NCBI GenBank assembly: GCA_963753905.1
Contig: CAVWDZ010000002.1
Location: 310,001-374,000 of the forward strand
DNA length: 64,000 nt
Origin: Bog-756 sp963753905
GTDB taxonomy: Bacteria; Actinomycetota; Acidimicrobiia; Acidimicrobiales; RAAP-2
Reading direction: 5' to 3'
The position numbers were made by a program, and so were the translations under genes. A model generated the notes under the pieces. The model saw nothing but the letters and a program-made list of their open reading frames with translations, did no database searches and had not been told where the DNA came from. Shown in pieces: positions 13,937 to 23,061 of this stretch; position 1 is the first letter of the stretch; every line of letters starts with the position of its first letter.

Positions 13937-16900
13937 GGACTGTCGGCTGCCGCCACGTCCTCGGGAGCCTGAGGATCGGCACGGTTGCCGTGCTCTTCAC
14001 GACGGCTCCGGAACTCACTGATGGTCAGGCACTGGAGACGTGAGTAGCTGCCGCTTGGGTTGTCGACGAAACCGACCGCAGCGACGTGTGGCTCGATGAC
14101 ATGGATCTTCTGCAGCGGGGTCACGATCAGCAACTGGAGGCCGAGGCGGGTGAACAGGTCGAGGGCGTAGCGGGTCGAGAGCTCCGAACCCCGGTTGAAC
14201 GCTTCATCGATCACGACGAACCGGAAGGACTTCGATCGCTCGGCGCCCCAATCCAGCTTGAACTGGTATGCCAGCGACGCAGCCAGCACCGTGTAGGCCA
14301 GCTTCTCCTTCTGCCCCCCCGACTTGCCGCCCGAGTCCGTGTAGTTCTCGTATTCGACGTCGTCGGCACGCCAGCGTTCGGATGCGGAGAACACGAACCA
14401 CTGACGGACGTCCGTCACCCTGCGGGTCCAATTGCGGTCCTGATCAGCAGTTCCCTGGCGACCCTTGAACCGCTCGATGATCTTCTTCACCTGGAGGAAC
14501 TTCTCCTCCGAATACTGATCGCCGGTGACGGCACCGACCACATTGTCCGTACAGGCCCGGAGTTCGGCCCGGAACTCGCGCACCTCGGTATTCGGTGTCT
14601 GGTCGGGAAGGAGCCGGATGTAGCGGCCGTCGTTGTAGTCGATGCCCTTCAGCGAATCATTGATGGTCTCGATGCGGTCACGGATCACCCGCTCGTGCTT
14701 GTTGAGCTGAGCGGAGAACCCGGCGATGTCCCGGATCGTGTTCTGATTCAGGTAGTTCTTGAACTCCTGTTCGAAGCGGGGGAGATCGTCGGTGGCCACC
14801 CGCTGGTGGAGCTGGCGGTACTCGCCGGCCGAGCCCAAGGAATCGTCGAACTCGGACGTCTCGGTGGGGTACTTCGTCCGGAAGACACCCATGGCACGGA
14901 CGATGCGTAGGGTCAGGTTCTCCCGGTGCCTGGTGATCTCGTTGAGCTGATCGGCAAGGCGGGCACCGATCTCCTGCTGAGCGGACATGAGCACGACTGC
15001 ATCAGGCGCGTGGCCCTCGAGCAGCGTGGTCACCATCTTTTCGATCGAGGGGAACGACGGAGAGGCGTCCTCGAGCGCATCACCGTCGGATAGCAACGTG
15101 GCGAAGCGGCCGAGCTCACCCTCGGCTGCCCTTTGACGCCCCTCCACAGCACCCCGCTCGCGCTGAAGCCCGTTCCGTTCCTCCTCGGCGACGCCCACCT
15201 GTTGTCGAACACGTTCGAGCTCGGCGGTCAAGAGGGCCAGTGTGTCGGACGAGGAGGCGATGCGGTCCTGCTCGACCCGGAGAACTGCGATCTCGTTGAC
15301 CACTGCCTTCCAGTCCAACTCCTCCCATCGGTCGTGCTCGGCAAGTCCGGCCAATGACTGAAGCTGGGACGATGCTGATCTCTCGCGCCCGACCAGCTCG
15401 GCGATCAGCTGCGTGGCCGACGAAAGCCGCTGGTGCAGTGAGGTGGCATGGGCCACGAGCGCCTCGACCTTGGCTTGGTTAGTCCAACCCAGGACGTACT
15501 CCCGACGGTCGTCGATCCTCTTGCGATCGTCCTTCTCGTGCCGTTCCCTGTCCTTGATCTGCCCGGATCGGGTGACCGCTTTCCGGGACGAGCGGAACTC
15601 GCCCATGGTGTCCACGCATGCGTGGTTGGCACGACGGGCGAGTTCGCTCTCCAACCACTGCTCGAAACCCGTGTCGGGTCTGAGTTCGAGCATGTCGACC
15701 AGGAGCGGATGGGCAGATTGGCGCTCCAGTGGGGTTGACGGGGCGAGGCGGGGTGGAACCCGGAAGTAGACGATCCGGGCACCGAGGTGGTGGTCGTTGA
15801 TCCAACCGGCCACAGCTTCGTAGTGGCGTTCCGGGACGAGCAGGGAGAGTGCGAACGAGTGCAGAACACGCTCCGCCGCACCCTCCCACTCACTCGCCCC
15901 CTCGAGGACCTGGAGGAGCTCTCCGACAAACGGGAGGCAGTCGGGATCGATACCGAGGTCGTCACTGAGTCGCTGCCGCAATTCGAGACTCGTCCGGGGG
16001 ACGTTGCTGCGACGGGACTGCAGGCTGTGCAGCTCGTCATTGATTTGTTTCGACTCATCGTCGATCGAGCGCTGCTCGAAGCGCCGTTCACTCAGGTCAT
16101 TCAGGAGAACGGCGTGTTCGCTCTCCAACTCAGTTCTCCTGGCATCAGCCCGGGTACGGGTGGCAGTGAATTGCTCCGCCTCGGATACCGGCGCCATGCC
16201 CACCTCCGCCAGGCGCTGGTTGTAGCGATCGAACTTGTCCTTCCGCACCGGCTTTTCCTTGTCGAGACGTCCGATCTCCAGGTCGATGGCAGCCAGCCGA
16301 TCGCCTCCACTTCCGGCGATCTGGAGGATCAACTGGCTCTCCTCCTGGCGCGATGACCTGATTGCCGACTCGAGCGACTCGAGTGACCGGCCGAGCTCAC
16401 GAGACCGGGCCTCCAGCGCTGCGAGCTCGCCGTCGAGGACCTGACGCATCCGATCGGCGAAGTAGAGCGGAAGTGCCTGCTGCTGTTGTTCGAGAGAGGA
16501 ACGCTGCTCCGACAGCTGATCATGCACCTCGATATCGGCAACCAGGGGCTGGAGGAGCTCGAGTTGGGCACGTGCGCGCTGTACTGCGTCGTGGGCCCGA
16601 GTCAGGTTGTCGAAGTGGTCGATCAGATCGGCGATCTGGTCACTGGTGTCGAACGGCTCGAGCATGTGGCTGCGGACGAAATCGTTCAGATTCTCGACCG
16701 CCTTCATCGACACGGTCTGGTGGAAGAGCTCCATGGCCTGCTCGGACTCGATGCCGAGGTGTCGTCGGAAGTCTCGGCCGTACTCAGGAAATGTGTCGTA
16801 CAGGCGGGCTCCGACATCCCGAAGCCTTCGCTTCAGGACGGAGAACTCGGAGCCGAACTCGGCGAACTCTTTGAGGATCGACAACTCGGCATCGGAGACC

Positions 16901-17367
16901 ACGAAGAACCGCTCGGGCTGGCCGACATCCCTTGTCCGGAACACCTGGGCCAATGTGACGGTCGTGGTGAAGTCAGTGTTTACGAACACCCCGAGGATGA
17001 CCGAGAACTGCCGATCGTCTCGAAGTCCGACCGGCCGTGAGGCCCCGGTGGTCTCATTGCGCTCCGACTTGTAGTGCCCCTGGACGTAGGAGCGTAGGTC
17101 CCGCTCTCGGGTCTCCGCGCCGGCGGCCTTGTTGTAGGAGATCTTGTTCGCAGGCAGCAGGAGGGTGGTGACGGCATCGACCAGGGTCGACTTTCCCGAG
17201 CCGATGTCGCCGGTGAGGAGTGCGTTGCGGCCGGCGAGTTCAAACGACCAGATCTTCCGGTCGAAGGTTCCCCAGTTGTAGACCTCAAGTCGCTGCAGGC
17301 GGCAGCCGGGCAGTCGGTCGGGGCGTTGGTCCTCCAGCTCGATCGGGCTGAACAGCGAGGACGTCAC
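13933..17367 (-). CDS. jetC: Wadjet JetC, SMC-like ATPase
   Basis: 1,144 residues. The N-terminal head has Walker A GDIGSGKS (53-60). A long middle (about 260-960) is rich in Glu/Arg/Leu heptads and forms the coiled-coil arms, with a hinge around 480-620 (LPFVGELLQVL through VYFRVPPRLAPSTPL). The C-terminal head has the ABC signature SGGQKEK (from 1016) and Walker B FVVIDEA (about 1050-1056). This is the MukB/EptC-type motor that extrudes DNA loops in Wadjet. ATGA overlaps link it to jetB upstream and jetD downstream. Length and motifs match the family. Confidence 0.93.
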   Translation of the reverse strand: MTSSLFSPIELEDQRPDRLPGCRLQRLEVYNWGTFDRKIWSFELAGRNALLTGDIGSGKSTLVDAVTTLLLPANKISYNKAAGAETRERDLRSYVQGHYKSERNETTGASRPVGLRDDRQFSVILGVFVNTDFTTTVTLAQVFRTRDVGQPERFFVVSDAELSILKEFAEFGSEFSVLKRRLRDVGARLYDTFPEYGRDFRRHLGIESEQAMELFHQTVSMKAVENLNDFVRSHMLEPFDTSDQIADLIDHFDNLTRAHDAVQRARAQLELLQPLVADIEVHDQLSEQRSSLEQQQQALPLYFADRMRQVLDGELAALEARSRELGRSLESLESAIRSSRQEESQLILQIAGSGGDRLAAIDLEIGRLDKEKPVRKDKFDRYNQRLAEVGMAPVSEAEQFTATRTRADARRTELESEHAVLLNDLSERRFEQRSIDDESKQINDELHSLQSRRSNVPRTSLELRQRLSDDLGIDPDCLPFVGELLQVLEGASEWEGAAERVLHSFALSLLVPERHYEAVAGWINDHHLGARIVYFRVPPRLAPSTPLERQSAHPLLVDMLELRPDTGFEQWLESELARRANHACVDTMGEFRSSRKAVTRSGQIKDRERHEKDDRKRIDDRREYVLGWTNQAKVEALVAHATSLHQRLSSATQLIAELVGRERSASSQLQSLAGLAEHDRWEELDWKAVVNEIAVLRVEQDRIASSSDTLALLTAELERVRQQVGVAEEERNGLQRERGAVEGRQRAAEGELGRFATLLSDGDALEDASPSFPSIEKMVTTLLEGHAPDAVVLMSAQQEIGARLADQLNEITRHRENLTLRIVRAMGVFRTKYPTETSEFDDSLGSAGEYRQLHQRVATDDLPRFEQEFKNYLNQNTIRDIAGFSAQLNKHERVIRDRIETINDSLKGIDYNDGRYIRLLPDQTPNTEVREFRAELRACTDNVVGAVTGDQYSEEKFLQVKKIIERFKGRQGTADQDRNWTRRVTDVRQWFVFSASERWRADDVEYENYTDSGGKSGGQKEKLAYTVLAASLAYQFKLDWGAERSKSFRFVVIDEAFNRGSELSTRYALDLFTRLGLQLLIVTPLQKIHVIEPHVAAVGFVDNPSGSYSRLQCLTISEFRSRREEHGNRADPQAPEDVAAADSP

Positions 17368-17975
17368 GCTGACTCCTCCGACACATCCAGATCGGACAGA
17401 TACTCGTCAAGTCGCGCGTCGAACTCCGACAGCCACTGCCCATCGATGTAGGCCTTGAGAATCCGTCGGACTTCATACTTGTCCTGCTCGCCTCGGAGCG
17501 GGTGGAGAAAGCCCAGTTCGCAGACCCTCATGATGGCGGTGTCGATGTTGTCCACCAGGCGCGCTTCATTGGTGCTGTCGGGCATGAACAGGCGGAGTAG
17601 CTCGATGATCTGGTCGCGGCTGAGAACCAGGCGGACATCTGAGCTGCTGGCATCGAACTCGGCCAGGCGCTTGCGCAACAGAGCCAGGAGCACGCTCACC
17701 TTGAAAGGCAGCGTGCGCCTGGCCACCAACCGCGGGAATCCGGTCGCGTCCTGATCGACGACCTGGCTGCGCAGGTAGGCATAACCCTCCGCCTCGTCGA
17801 CGACGACACTCAAACCGAGCACGGAGACATAGTCGCCGACCTGGTTCCGCAGTCCGAGCAAGAGGCCCCAATACTTCTCGTGCACATCCCGGTAGAGCGG
17901 ACCCTTCATCAGATGGACCAGCACCAGCGACAGGTCCGTCGGCTCATTCGGCGTGTCGATCGGCGTGTCCGTCAC
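17364..17975 (-). CDS. jetB: Wadjet JetB, kleisin-associated winged-helix (KITE) subunit, DUF4194
   Basis: 203 residues from GTG 17975, which overlaps the jetA stop as GTGA. The DUF4194 pattern is clear: LVHLMKGPLYRDVHEKYWGLLLGLRNQVGDYVSVL is the N-terminal winged helix, followed by the conserved VVDEAEGYAYLRS and LPFKVSVLLALLRKRLAEFD. It matches the MukE/JetB subunit that bridges kleisin and SMC heads. The 4-bp overlaps on both sides fit fixed stoichiometry. Confidence 0.9.
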   Translation of the reverse strand: MTDTPIDTPNEPTDLSLVLVHLMKGPLYRDVHEKYWGLLLGLRNQVGDYVSVLGLSVVVDEAEGYAYLRSQVVDQDATGFPRLVARRTLPFKVSVLLALLRKRLAEFDASSSDVRLVLSRDQIIELLRLFMPDSTNEARLVDNIDTAIMRVCELGFLHPLRGEQDKYEVRRILKAYIDGQWLSEFDARLDEYLSDLDVSEESA

Positions 17976-19417
17976 GACGGCTCCGAACGGTCCCGACTGA
18001 ACGAGACTGCAGGCAGGTCGGCCGCTCGCTCGACTTCCCCTGTGCTCCACCGAATCTGATCATGGCGTTCCTCGTCGAAGACGATGGTGAGGCCGGGCTC
18101 CTGCAATGACAGGTACCCGACCAGCTCAGCCAGGCCCTGCTCCAGCGGCTCACCCGCAATCACCTCGCGGAGCCCGACCTGATCGTCTCTTCCGAGCGAG
18201 CTGAACACCCGCTGCACGAGCATGTCCCGGTCCACATACAACTGGCTGAGCATGGCCGAGGCGTCGAAGTCGTCATCCCCGTGTTCCATCGATTCGATCT
18301 CGAGTTGGTTGCGGCGCGAACGACGGAAGAGCGGGCGCTCCATGGGCAAGCCGACTGTCACACCGGTGTCGTCAAGCTCCATGCCGAGTACCGGTTCGGG
18401 TTGGTTGCGAATGCGGAGTGCCTTTCCTTCGATGGAGCGGAGCAGGTCGAAGACCCGGCGATTCTCGAGCCACACCTGATCGTCGAGGAAGCGGCGGAGC
18501 TGGTCGGAGAGGAGACGGACGGTTGCCTGGGTGCGCTCGCTGGCGTCGATCCAGTCAAAGTGGATCCGACGCAGTCGCCCGTCCTGACCGCCCAGATCCT
18601 CGATCAGTTGGAGTCGCTCGAGTAGCTCGGTGAGCTCGGCCTGCTTGTGATGGGATAGCAGGAAGTCGTAGAAGGCCTGAAAGCTACGGCCCTGGTCCGA
18701 CTCGGTGATGCTGGCACGACTCCCCAGTGCCTCGTCGAGGAGGGCGCCTTTGGATCCCGACCAGCCTGCGATCTGCTCGCGCAGTGATCGGTCGAGCCCG
18801 CGGAAGTTCTCCTCCACCTGTCGAAAGTCGGCAAGCAGTTCCCGGGCGGTGCGGGCGAACTGCTGGTATCGGTCCCGCTGGCTCACTGCGTCGAGCATGG
18901 TGAGTTCCCCCCGCTGGGCGGCAGCGATCTCCTCATCGATCTGCGCCCGCCGCCGCTGAAGCTCGGAAAGACGGCGCTGGGGGTCGTCATCGGCGCCGAA
19001 GACCATCTGACGCAGAAGTTCGAAAATCGTGTTCAGACGTGACTCGGTACCGATGAACTCGCGAGCCGGAAGATCTTGGACCCAGAGAAGTGCCTTCTCG
19101 ACTGCGGGGGCCAGGTCGAAATGGGCTTCATCGGCACCGGCCGGGTAGTACTTCCGTAGCCAGCCGTGTTCGGGCGACGCCCAATCGTCGAGGTAGGCAG
19201 TTGCCGATCTCGGAAAGGCATCTTCCCCGAGCCGCTGGTTGAGCGCGAACAGCTCGTCGTCCAACTGATCAGCGAGTTCGCTCGCCGGGATTCCGCTGGC
19301 GTTACCGTCGACGAATATCCGACCGAGGAAACTGAGTACGAGGGCGACGTTGTTCGAGCGCAGGAGCACCCACGCTGGGTGTTGGCTCCTCAGATGAGCG
19401 ATCTCGTCGTAGTTCAT
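17972..19417 (-). CDS. jetA: Wadjet JetA, kleisin subunit, DUF3375
   Basis: 481 residues, first gene of the operon. DUF3375 hallmarks are the N-terminal HPAWVLLRSNNVALVLSFL helix, the winged-helix WLRKYYPAGADEAHFDLAP segment and FIGTESRLNTIFELLRQMV. The middle is coiled coil (about 165-260) and the C-terminal part (LREVIAGEPLEQGLAELVGYL) is a second winged helix. JetA is the MukF-like kleisin that closes the SMC ring. With DUF3375-DUF4194-SMC-DUF3322/DUF2220 in this order, the operon is type I Wadjet. The start has GAGAGG upstream but somewhat far away. Confidence 0.92.
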   Translation of the reverse strand: MNYDEIAHLRSQHPAWVLLRSNNVALVLSFLGRIFVDGNASGIPASELADQLDDELFALNQRLGEDAFPRSATAYLDDWASPEHGWLRKYYPAGADEAHFDLAPAVEKALLWVQDLPAREFIGTESRLNTIFELLRQMVFGADDDPQRRLSELQRRRAQIDEEIAAAQRGELTMLDAVSQRDRYQQFARTARELLADFRQVEENFRGLDRSLREQIAGWSGSKGALLDEALGSRASITESDQGRSFQAFYDFLLSHHKQAELTELLERLQLIEDLGGQDGRLRRIHFDWIDASERTQATVRLLSDQLRRFLDDQVWLENRRVFDLLRSIEGKALRIRNQPEPVLGMELDDTGVTVGLPMERPLFRRSRRNQLEIESMEHGDDDFDASAMLSQLYVDRDMLVQRVFSSLGRDDQVGLREVIAGEPLEQGLAELVGYLSLQEPGLTIVFDEERHDQIRWSTGEVERAADLPAVSFSRDRSEPS

Positions 19418-19899
19418 CGTCGCCGCACGTACCTCTCAGGGGAATGAAACGACTCCCGGATCGGGCACGGGCGTCTGGTCACGTGAGAATCGTACGTCGC
19501 AGGTGTGCCGCCGGACGTGGTTCCGTGGCAGCAACGGCCCAGTTGCCAAACCAGAGGTGGAGATCCTCCCGCTGTCCCACAATGTTGCGTCCCGCTCGGG
19601 CGTGGCCAGGTGCTCGCCTGCGTTCTCAAGGTCCCCCGCGCTCAGGCGACTCGATCTGAGGCCGGCGCTACGCCGAGCCTCGCGGCAATCAGAAGGACGG
19701 TATGCCAGCGCGTCCCAGGTCGCTTCTCCCCGTCCCATCGAGGATCATGCCAAATGTTGGCTATTCGTCAGAGGAGATCAGGGGCCATATGAGTCCCCTG
19801 ACATGGCCTTTCGCGATTCCCCCGAGACGCTCGGACACGCAATGTTGGCTCTGTTGCGTCCGCAATTACTCTTGATAACCCTCTGACCAGGACGTTTTG
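19418..19899. other. Upstream region of the jet operon and island right end, no gene seen
   Basis: About 480 bp between jetA and the tRNA. No convincing coding region on either strand. It must contain the jet promoter (minus strand). Nested inverted repeats lie at 19779-19808: CAGGGG/CCCCTG and GGCCAT/ATGGCC, possibly a regulator site. Confidence 0.45.
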
Positions 19900-19941
19900 C
19901 GCGCTCGGCAGGATTCGAACCTGCAACCTTCTGATCCGTAG
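19898..19941. repeat. Proximal attachment site, 44-bp repeat within tRNA-Arg
   Basis: Identical to 4169-4212. It ends in the anticodon loop, so the crossover lies within the tRNA 3' half and the tRNA is rebuilt on integration. Confidence 0.9.
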
Positions 19942-19973
19942 TCAGATGCTCTAATCCGTTGAGCTACGAGCGC
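19900..19973 (-). tRNA. tRNA-Arg (anticodon ACG)
   Basis: Read on the minus strand the cloverleaf is complete: acceptor GCGCTCG/CGAGCGC, D stem GCTC/GAGC, anticodon stem TCTGA/TCAGA with loop CTACGGA (ACG, inosine-modified, reads CGU/CGC/CGA), T stem GCAGG/CCTGC with loop TTCGAAT, discriminator G. The CCA is not encoded. It is the integration target of the island. Confidence 0.96.
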
Positions 19974-20301
19974 CTGCTGCCGTCGCTTGATGGAGGCCAC
20001 CTCCAGGCAGGTGGGACCAGCCCAGGGAGACACAACGGCCGAGCAACTGTACCCGACCGGTGGAGCTCCTCCTCGACCCGGGAACTCCACGGCGCCTGCC
20101 GGGCGGGACCCTTGAACGAGGTCCGAAGAAGACTGATCCAACTGCGCTCAGTCCTCCTGGGGCCGAACCTGGAAATACCGATCGCCGCCCCGGTGTTGCC
20201 AGAAGCTAGAGGCCAAAGCCGTGTGCGCCGTGGTTGGTTGACGTCCTCGGCGGTCGCAGACCCGAACCCCCCGCCCCCCCCGCCTGCATCAGGAGGTTTG
20301 T
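19974..20301. other. Intergenic region between tRNA-Arg and the MFS gene
   Basis: About 330 bp with no credible gene. It holds the tRNA promoter (minus strand), a C-rich tract near 20267-20283 and AGGAGG (20291-20296), the Shine-Dalgarno of the MFS gene. Confidence 0.5.
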
Positions 20302-21789
20302 GTGAACGACGACCCGATGACCGCTGAACGCGATGTCACAACGGCCGCCGAGCCCGATCCGAAGCGTTGGTCGATCCTTGCCGTGGTGGTGATCGCTCAA
20401 CTCATGGTGGTGCTCGATGCCTCGATCGTGACCATCGCCCTGCCCTCGGCGCAGAAGTCCCTGCACATCTCGGTGGCCAACCGGCAATGGGTGATCACCG
20501 CCTACACCCTGGCCTTTGGGGGGCTGCTGCTTCTCGGCGGGCGCATCGCCGACTTCGGTGGGCGCAAGCGGATGTTCGGCGTGGGCCTGGTCGGCTTCGC
20601 CGCTGCGTCGGCGCTGGGCGGGCTGGCCCCGAATCAGGCCCTGCTCTTCAGTGCGCGCGCCCTGCAGGGAGGCTTCGCCGCCCTGATGGCGCCCGCCGCG
20701 CTCTCCATCCTCACCGTCACCTTCCAGTCCGACCCCGGAGAACGGGCGAAGGCCTTCGGAGCGTACGGCGCGGTCTCCGGGGCCGGTGGCGCCATCGGCG
20801 TCCTGGCCGGCGGGCTCCTCACCCAGTACGCGTCGTGGCGCTGGTGTCTGCTGGTCAACGTGCCGATCGCCCTCGTGACGGCGTTCTTCGCCACCCGCGT
20901 GGTCCATGAGAGCCGGGCCGAGGGAAGCACCCGCTACGACCTGCCCGGCGCCTTCCTCTCGACCGCCGGCCTGGTCAGCCTGGTCTACGGGTTCACCAAG
21001 GCCGTCTCCGACGGGTGGGCGGCCGCACCGACGCTCACCTTCCTCGCCATCGGGGTCGCCCTGCTGGTCGCGTTCGTCGTCGCCGAGACGCGCACGAGGT
21101 ATCCGCTCCTCCCGATCCGGGTCGTCGCAGAACGCAACCGGGGCGGGTCGTTCCTGGCGTCCTTCCTGCTCGGAGCCGGCCTGTTCGCCATGTTCATCTT
21201 CCTCAGCTACTACATGCAGGGCGTCCTGCACTACTCGGCCCTCAAGGCCGGGGTCGCCTTCCTGCCATTCGCGATCGGCATCGTCGCCGGAGCCGCGGCC
21301 TCGACCTCCCTTGTCCCAAGGATCGGACCCCGTATCCCGATGACCGCCGGCCTCCTGGTGGGTGCAGTCGGCCTCGGATGGCTCACCCAGATCGGGGTGG
21401 ACACCTCGTTCTGGGGATACGTCTTCGGACCGCAGGTCCTCATGAGCGTGGGGCTCGGCTTCGCCTTCCCCGCGCTCAGCAGCACGGCCCTGACCAACGT
21501 GGACGACCGCGATTCGGGGGTGGCGAGCGCCCTGATCAACACGACCCAGCAGATCGGCGGATCACTCGGAACCGCCCTCCTCAACACGGTGGCGGCCACC
21601 GCCACCGCCAGCTACATCGCAGCGAACGGGCGCTCGTTCGTCCCGGCGGGACTCGTCCACGGGTACACGGTGGCCTTCGCGGTCGGAGCCGGCCTGCTCG
21701 TGCTCGCAGCCCTGGTCACCGCGGTGTTCGTCGACGGCCGCCCGAGCGTGGAGGTGTCGCCGCTGGAGCCGGCGTTGGCGGTGACCTGA
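20302..21789 (+). CDS. MFS drug exporter, DHA2 (EmrB/QacA) family, 14 helices
   Basis: 495 residues; GTG 20302 is set by AGGAGG five bases upstream. The sequence has 14 predicted membrane helices, motif A GGRIADFGGRKRMFG between helices 2 and 3, and VVLDASIVTIALPSAQKSL in helix 1 with the Asp typical of DHA2 proton antiporters. These inner-membrane pumps export toxic compounds or lipids; the substrate is unknown. The gene is monocistronic; a GC-rich hairpin follows. Confidence 0.9.
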   Translation: MNDDPMTAERDVTTAAEPDPKRWSILAVVVIAQLMVVLDASIVTIALPSAQKSLHISVANRQWVITAYTLAFGGLLLLGGRIADFGGRKRMFGVGLVGFAAASALGGLAPNQALLFSARALQGGFAALMAPAALSILTVTFQSDPGERAKAFGAYGAVSGAGGAIGVLAGGLLTQYASWRWCLLVNVPIALVTAFFATRVVHESRAEGSTRYDLPGAFLSTAGLVSLVYGFTKAVSDGWAAAPTLTFLAIGVALLVAFVVAETRTRYPLLPIRVVAERNRGGSFLASFLLGAGLFAMFIFLSYYMQGVLHYSALKAGVAFLPFAIGIVAGAAASTSLVPRIGPRIPMTAGLLVGAVGLGWLTQIGVDTSFWGYVFGPQVLMSVGLGFAFPALSSTALTNVDDRDSGVASALINTTQQIGGSLGTALLNTVAATATASYIAANGRSFVPAGLVHGYTVAFAVGAGLLVLAALVTAVFVDGRPSVEVSPLEPALAVT

Positions 21790-21792
21790 ACG

Positions 21793-21825
21793 CCGCCCGC
21801 CGGGCCTCCTGCCCTGGACGGGCGG
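21793..21825 (+). terminator. GC-rich hairpin after the MFS gene
   Basis: CCGCCCG (21793-21799) pairs with CGGGCGG (21819-21825) across a 19-base loop, starting right after the MFS stop. There is no T-tract. It abuts the next gene's -10 box, so it may terminate weakly or act in regulation. Confidence 0.4.
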
Positions 21826-21831
21826 TAGGGT
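21826..21831 (+). promoter_or_regulatory. Leaderless -10 box (TAGGGT) of the YbjQ operon
   Basis: TAGGGT, then 7 bases, then GTG 21839 with no Shine-Dalgarno between. This is the TANNNT-N7-start arrangement of actinobacterial leaderless transcripts. Confidence 0.6.
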
Positions 21832-21838
21832 GCGTGCA

Positions 21839-22240
21839 GTGACCGGTCCGGACGATTCCTTCGATCTCGAGCTCACGGCGGCCTCGCTGCGGGCCGACAG
21901 CTCGGACGTCCACATCCTGGTCAAGGTCCTGGTCGACCAGCTGTCCGACGCCCTCGGCTCACGCCTCGAGGTCCAGCGGTCCGGCGGCAGGTTCCGCAAG
22001 AGCGACGAGATCAAATCCCTCAAGATCTCCATGGACGACGACCAGTTCGACGCCGAGGTGGACGGGACCTCCCTCCGGTGCACCGTCGGCCACTCCTCCG
22101 GCGGGATCCGCATCCGCAGCGAAAAGGTCGACATGGACACCTGGCTCGCCCGCCTCCTGACCTCGCTCAAGGCCGAGGCGGCGCACAGCCAGGCCGTGCG
22201 CCAGGCGCTCGAGAGCATCGTGATCGGAGGCCCCTCATGA
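21839..22240 (+). CDS. Small uncharacterised protein, first gene of the YbjQ operon
   Basis: 133 residues from GTG 21839. No family recognised. It is a compact alpha/beta protein: VHILVKVLVDQLSDALG helix, LEVQRS strand, then SLKISMDDDQFDAEVDGTSLRCTVGHSSGGIRIRSEKV, an all-beta middle, and a C-terminal helix LARLLTSLKAEAAHSQAVRQALESI. The shape suggests a small binding or adaptor protein, without signal peptide or membrane segment. Its stop overlaps the next start by 4 bp (ATGA), so it should be made with the YbjQ proteins and probably works with them. Confidence 0.7.
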   Translation: MTGPDDSFDLELTAASLRADSSDVHILVKVLVDQLSDALGSRLEVQRSGGRFRKSDEIKSLKISMDDDQFDAEVDGTSLRCTVGHSSGGIRIRSEKVDMDTWLARLLTSLKAEAAHSQAVRQALESIVIGGPS

Positions 22241-23061
22241 CCGCCACGCCCGACGTCCCACCCGGAGCCGACGTGCCCCAGGACCTGCCCGAAGGCGCCG
22301 GGAAGCGACTCGCCGAGCTCGAGGGGGGCCTGTTCACCTCCGACCTCTCGGTCAACGAGTTCCTCCTCATCAAGGAGGTCGGGTTCCACCCGGTCGGCTT
22401 CGTGATGGGCTCGTCGATCTACCACACCGGCATCCAGACCCGGAAGTGGGGCCAGAGCCAGGAGCTCACCAAGCTCACCGAGGCCATGTACAACGCCCGC
22501 GAGCTGGCCATGACCCGCATGGAGGAGGAGGCCGCCGAGCTGGGGGCCGACGGCGTGGTCGGGGTCCGGCTCGACGTCAACTACTACGAGTGGGGGAAGG
22601 ACGCCGCCGAATTCATCGCGGTGGGCACCGCGGTCAAGGCCGAGAGCGGGGTCTCCCACCGCAACAAGCTCGGCAAGCCGTTCACCTCCGACCTCTCGGG
22701 TCAGGACTTCTGGACGCTCATGCAGACCGGCCACATCCCCCAGGGCCTGGTCATGGGCACCTGCGTTTACCACATCGCCCACCGCGGCATCGGAGCCACC
22801 CTGGGTTCCGCCGGCCAGAACGTGGAGCTGCCCAATTTCACCCAGGCCTTGTACGAGGCCCGCGAGCTGGCCATGACCCGCATGCAGGACGAGGCCAACC
22901 AGCTCGGCGTCTCCGGCATCGTCGGGGTCCGTCTCGAGGAGAAGTCCCACCAGTGGGGCAGCCACACCATCGAGTTCCTCGCCATCGGGACCGGCGTGCT
23001 CAAGACTTCCGACGAGGTCACCCTCCCCCGGCCGACCACCATCATCTCGCTCGACAACTGA
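22237..23061 (+). CDS. Double YbjQ-domain (UPF0145) protein 1
   Basis: 274 residues with two YbjQ (PF01906, 'heavy-metal-binding') domains. Domain 1 (about 33-130) begins FTSDLSVNEFLLIKEVGFHPVGFVMG and ends AEFIAVGTAVK. Domain 2 (about 145-250) begins FTSDLSGQDFWTLMQTG and ends IEFLAIGTGV. Both carry the conserved helix ARELAMTRM(Q/E)xEA followed by GVVGVRL. Single YbjQ domains are known to form ring-shaped oligomers; a two-domain chain would alternate non-identical units. No function is established for the family. Both ends are translationally coupled. Confidence 0.8.
   Translation: MTATPDVPPGADVPQDLPEGAGKRLAELEGGLFTSDLSVNEFLLIKEVGFHPVGFVMGSSIYHTGIQTRKWGQSQELTKLTEAMYNARELAMTRMEEEAAELGADGVVGVRLDVNYYEWGKDAAEFIAVGTAVKAESGVSHRNKLGKPFTSDLSGQDFWTLMQTGHIPQGLVMGTCVYHIAHRGIGATLGSAGQNVELPNFTQALYEARELAMTRMQDEANQLGVSGIVGVRLEEKSHQWGSHTIEFLAIGTGVLKTSDEVTLPRPTTIISLDN

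Larger units (their letters stand above)
4169..19941. mobile_element. Genomic (defence) island in tRNA-Arg(ACG)
   Basis: The element is bounded by the 44-bp perfect direct repeats and lies on the 3' side of the intact tRNA, the side expected for tRNA-targeted integration. Gene content differs from the flanks: HNH nuclease, two AbiE-like pairs, orphan RHH antitoxin, complete Wadjet operon and several unrelated cargo genes; base composition is visibly lower in GC at 4.2-7.3 kb. The only integrase sequence is a C-terminal fragment at 10597-10972, so the island looks immobilised unless an integrase acts in trans. Boundaries are seen in the sequence; the defence role follows from the gene families. 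Confidence 0.85.

Noticed and set aside
22446..23060. Upstream extension of the second YbjQ protein over the first
   Set aside because: The extension is an alternate-frame reading of the first YbjQ gene, Arg/Pro-rich and without domain; ATG 23061 overlaps the preceding stop and the domain begins after it.
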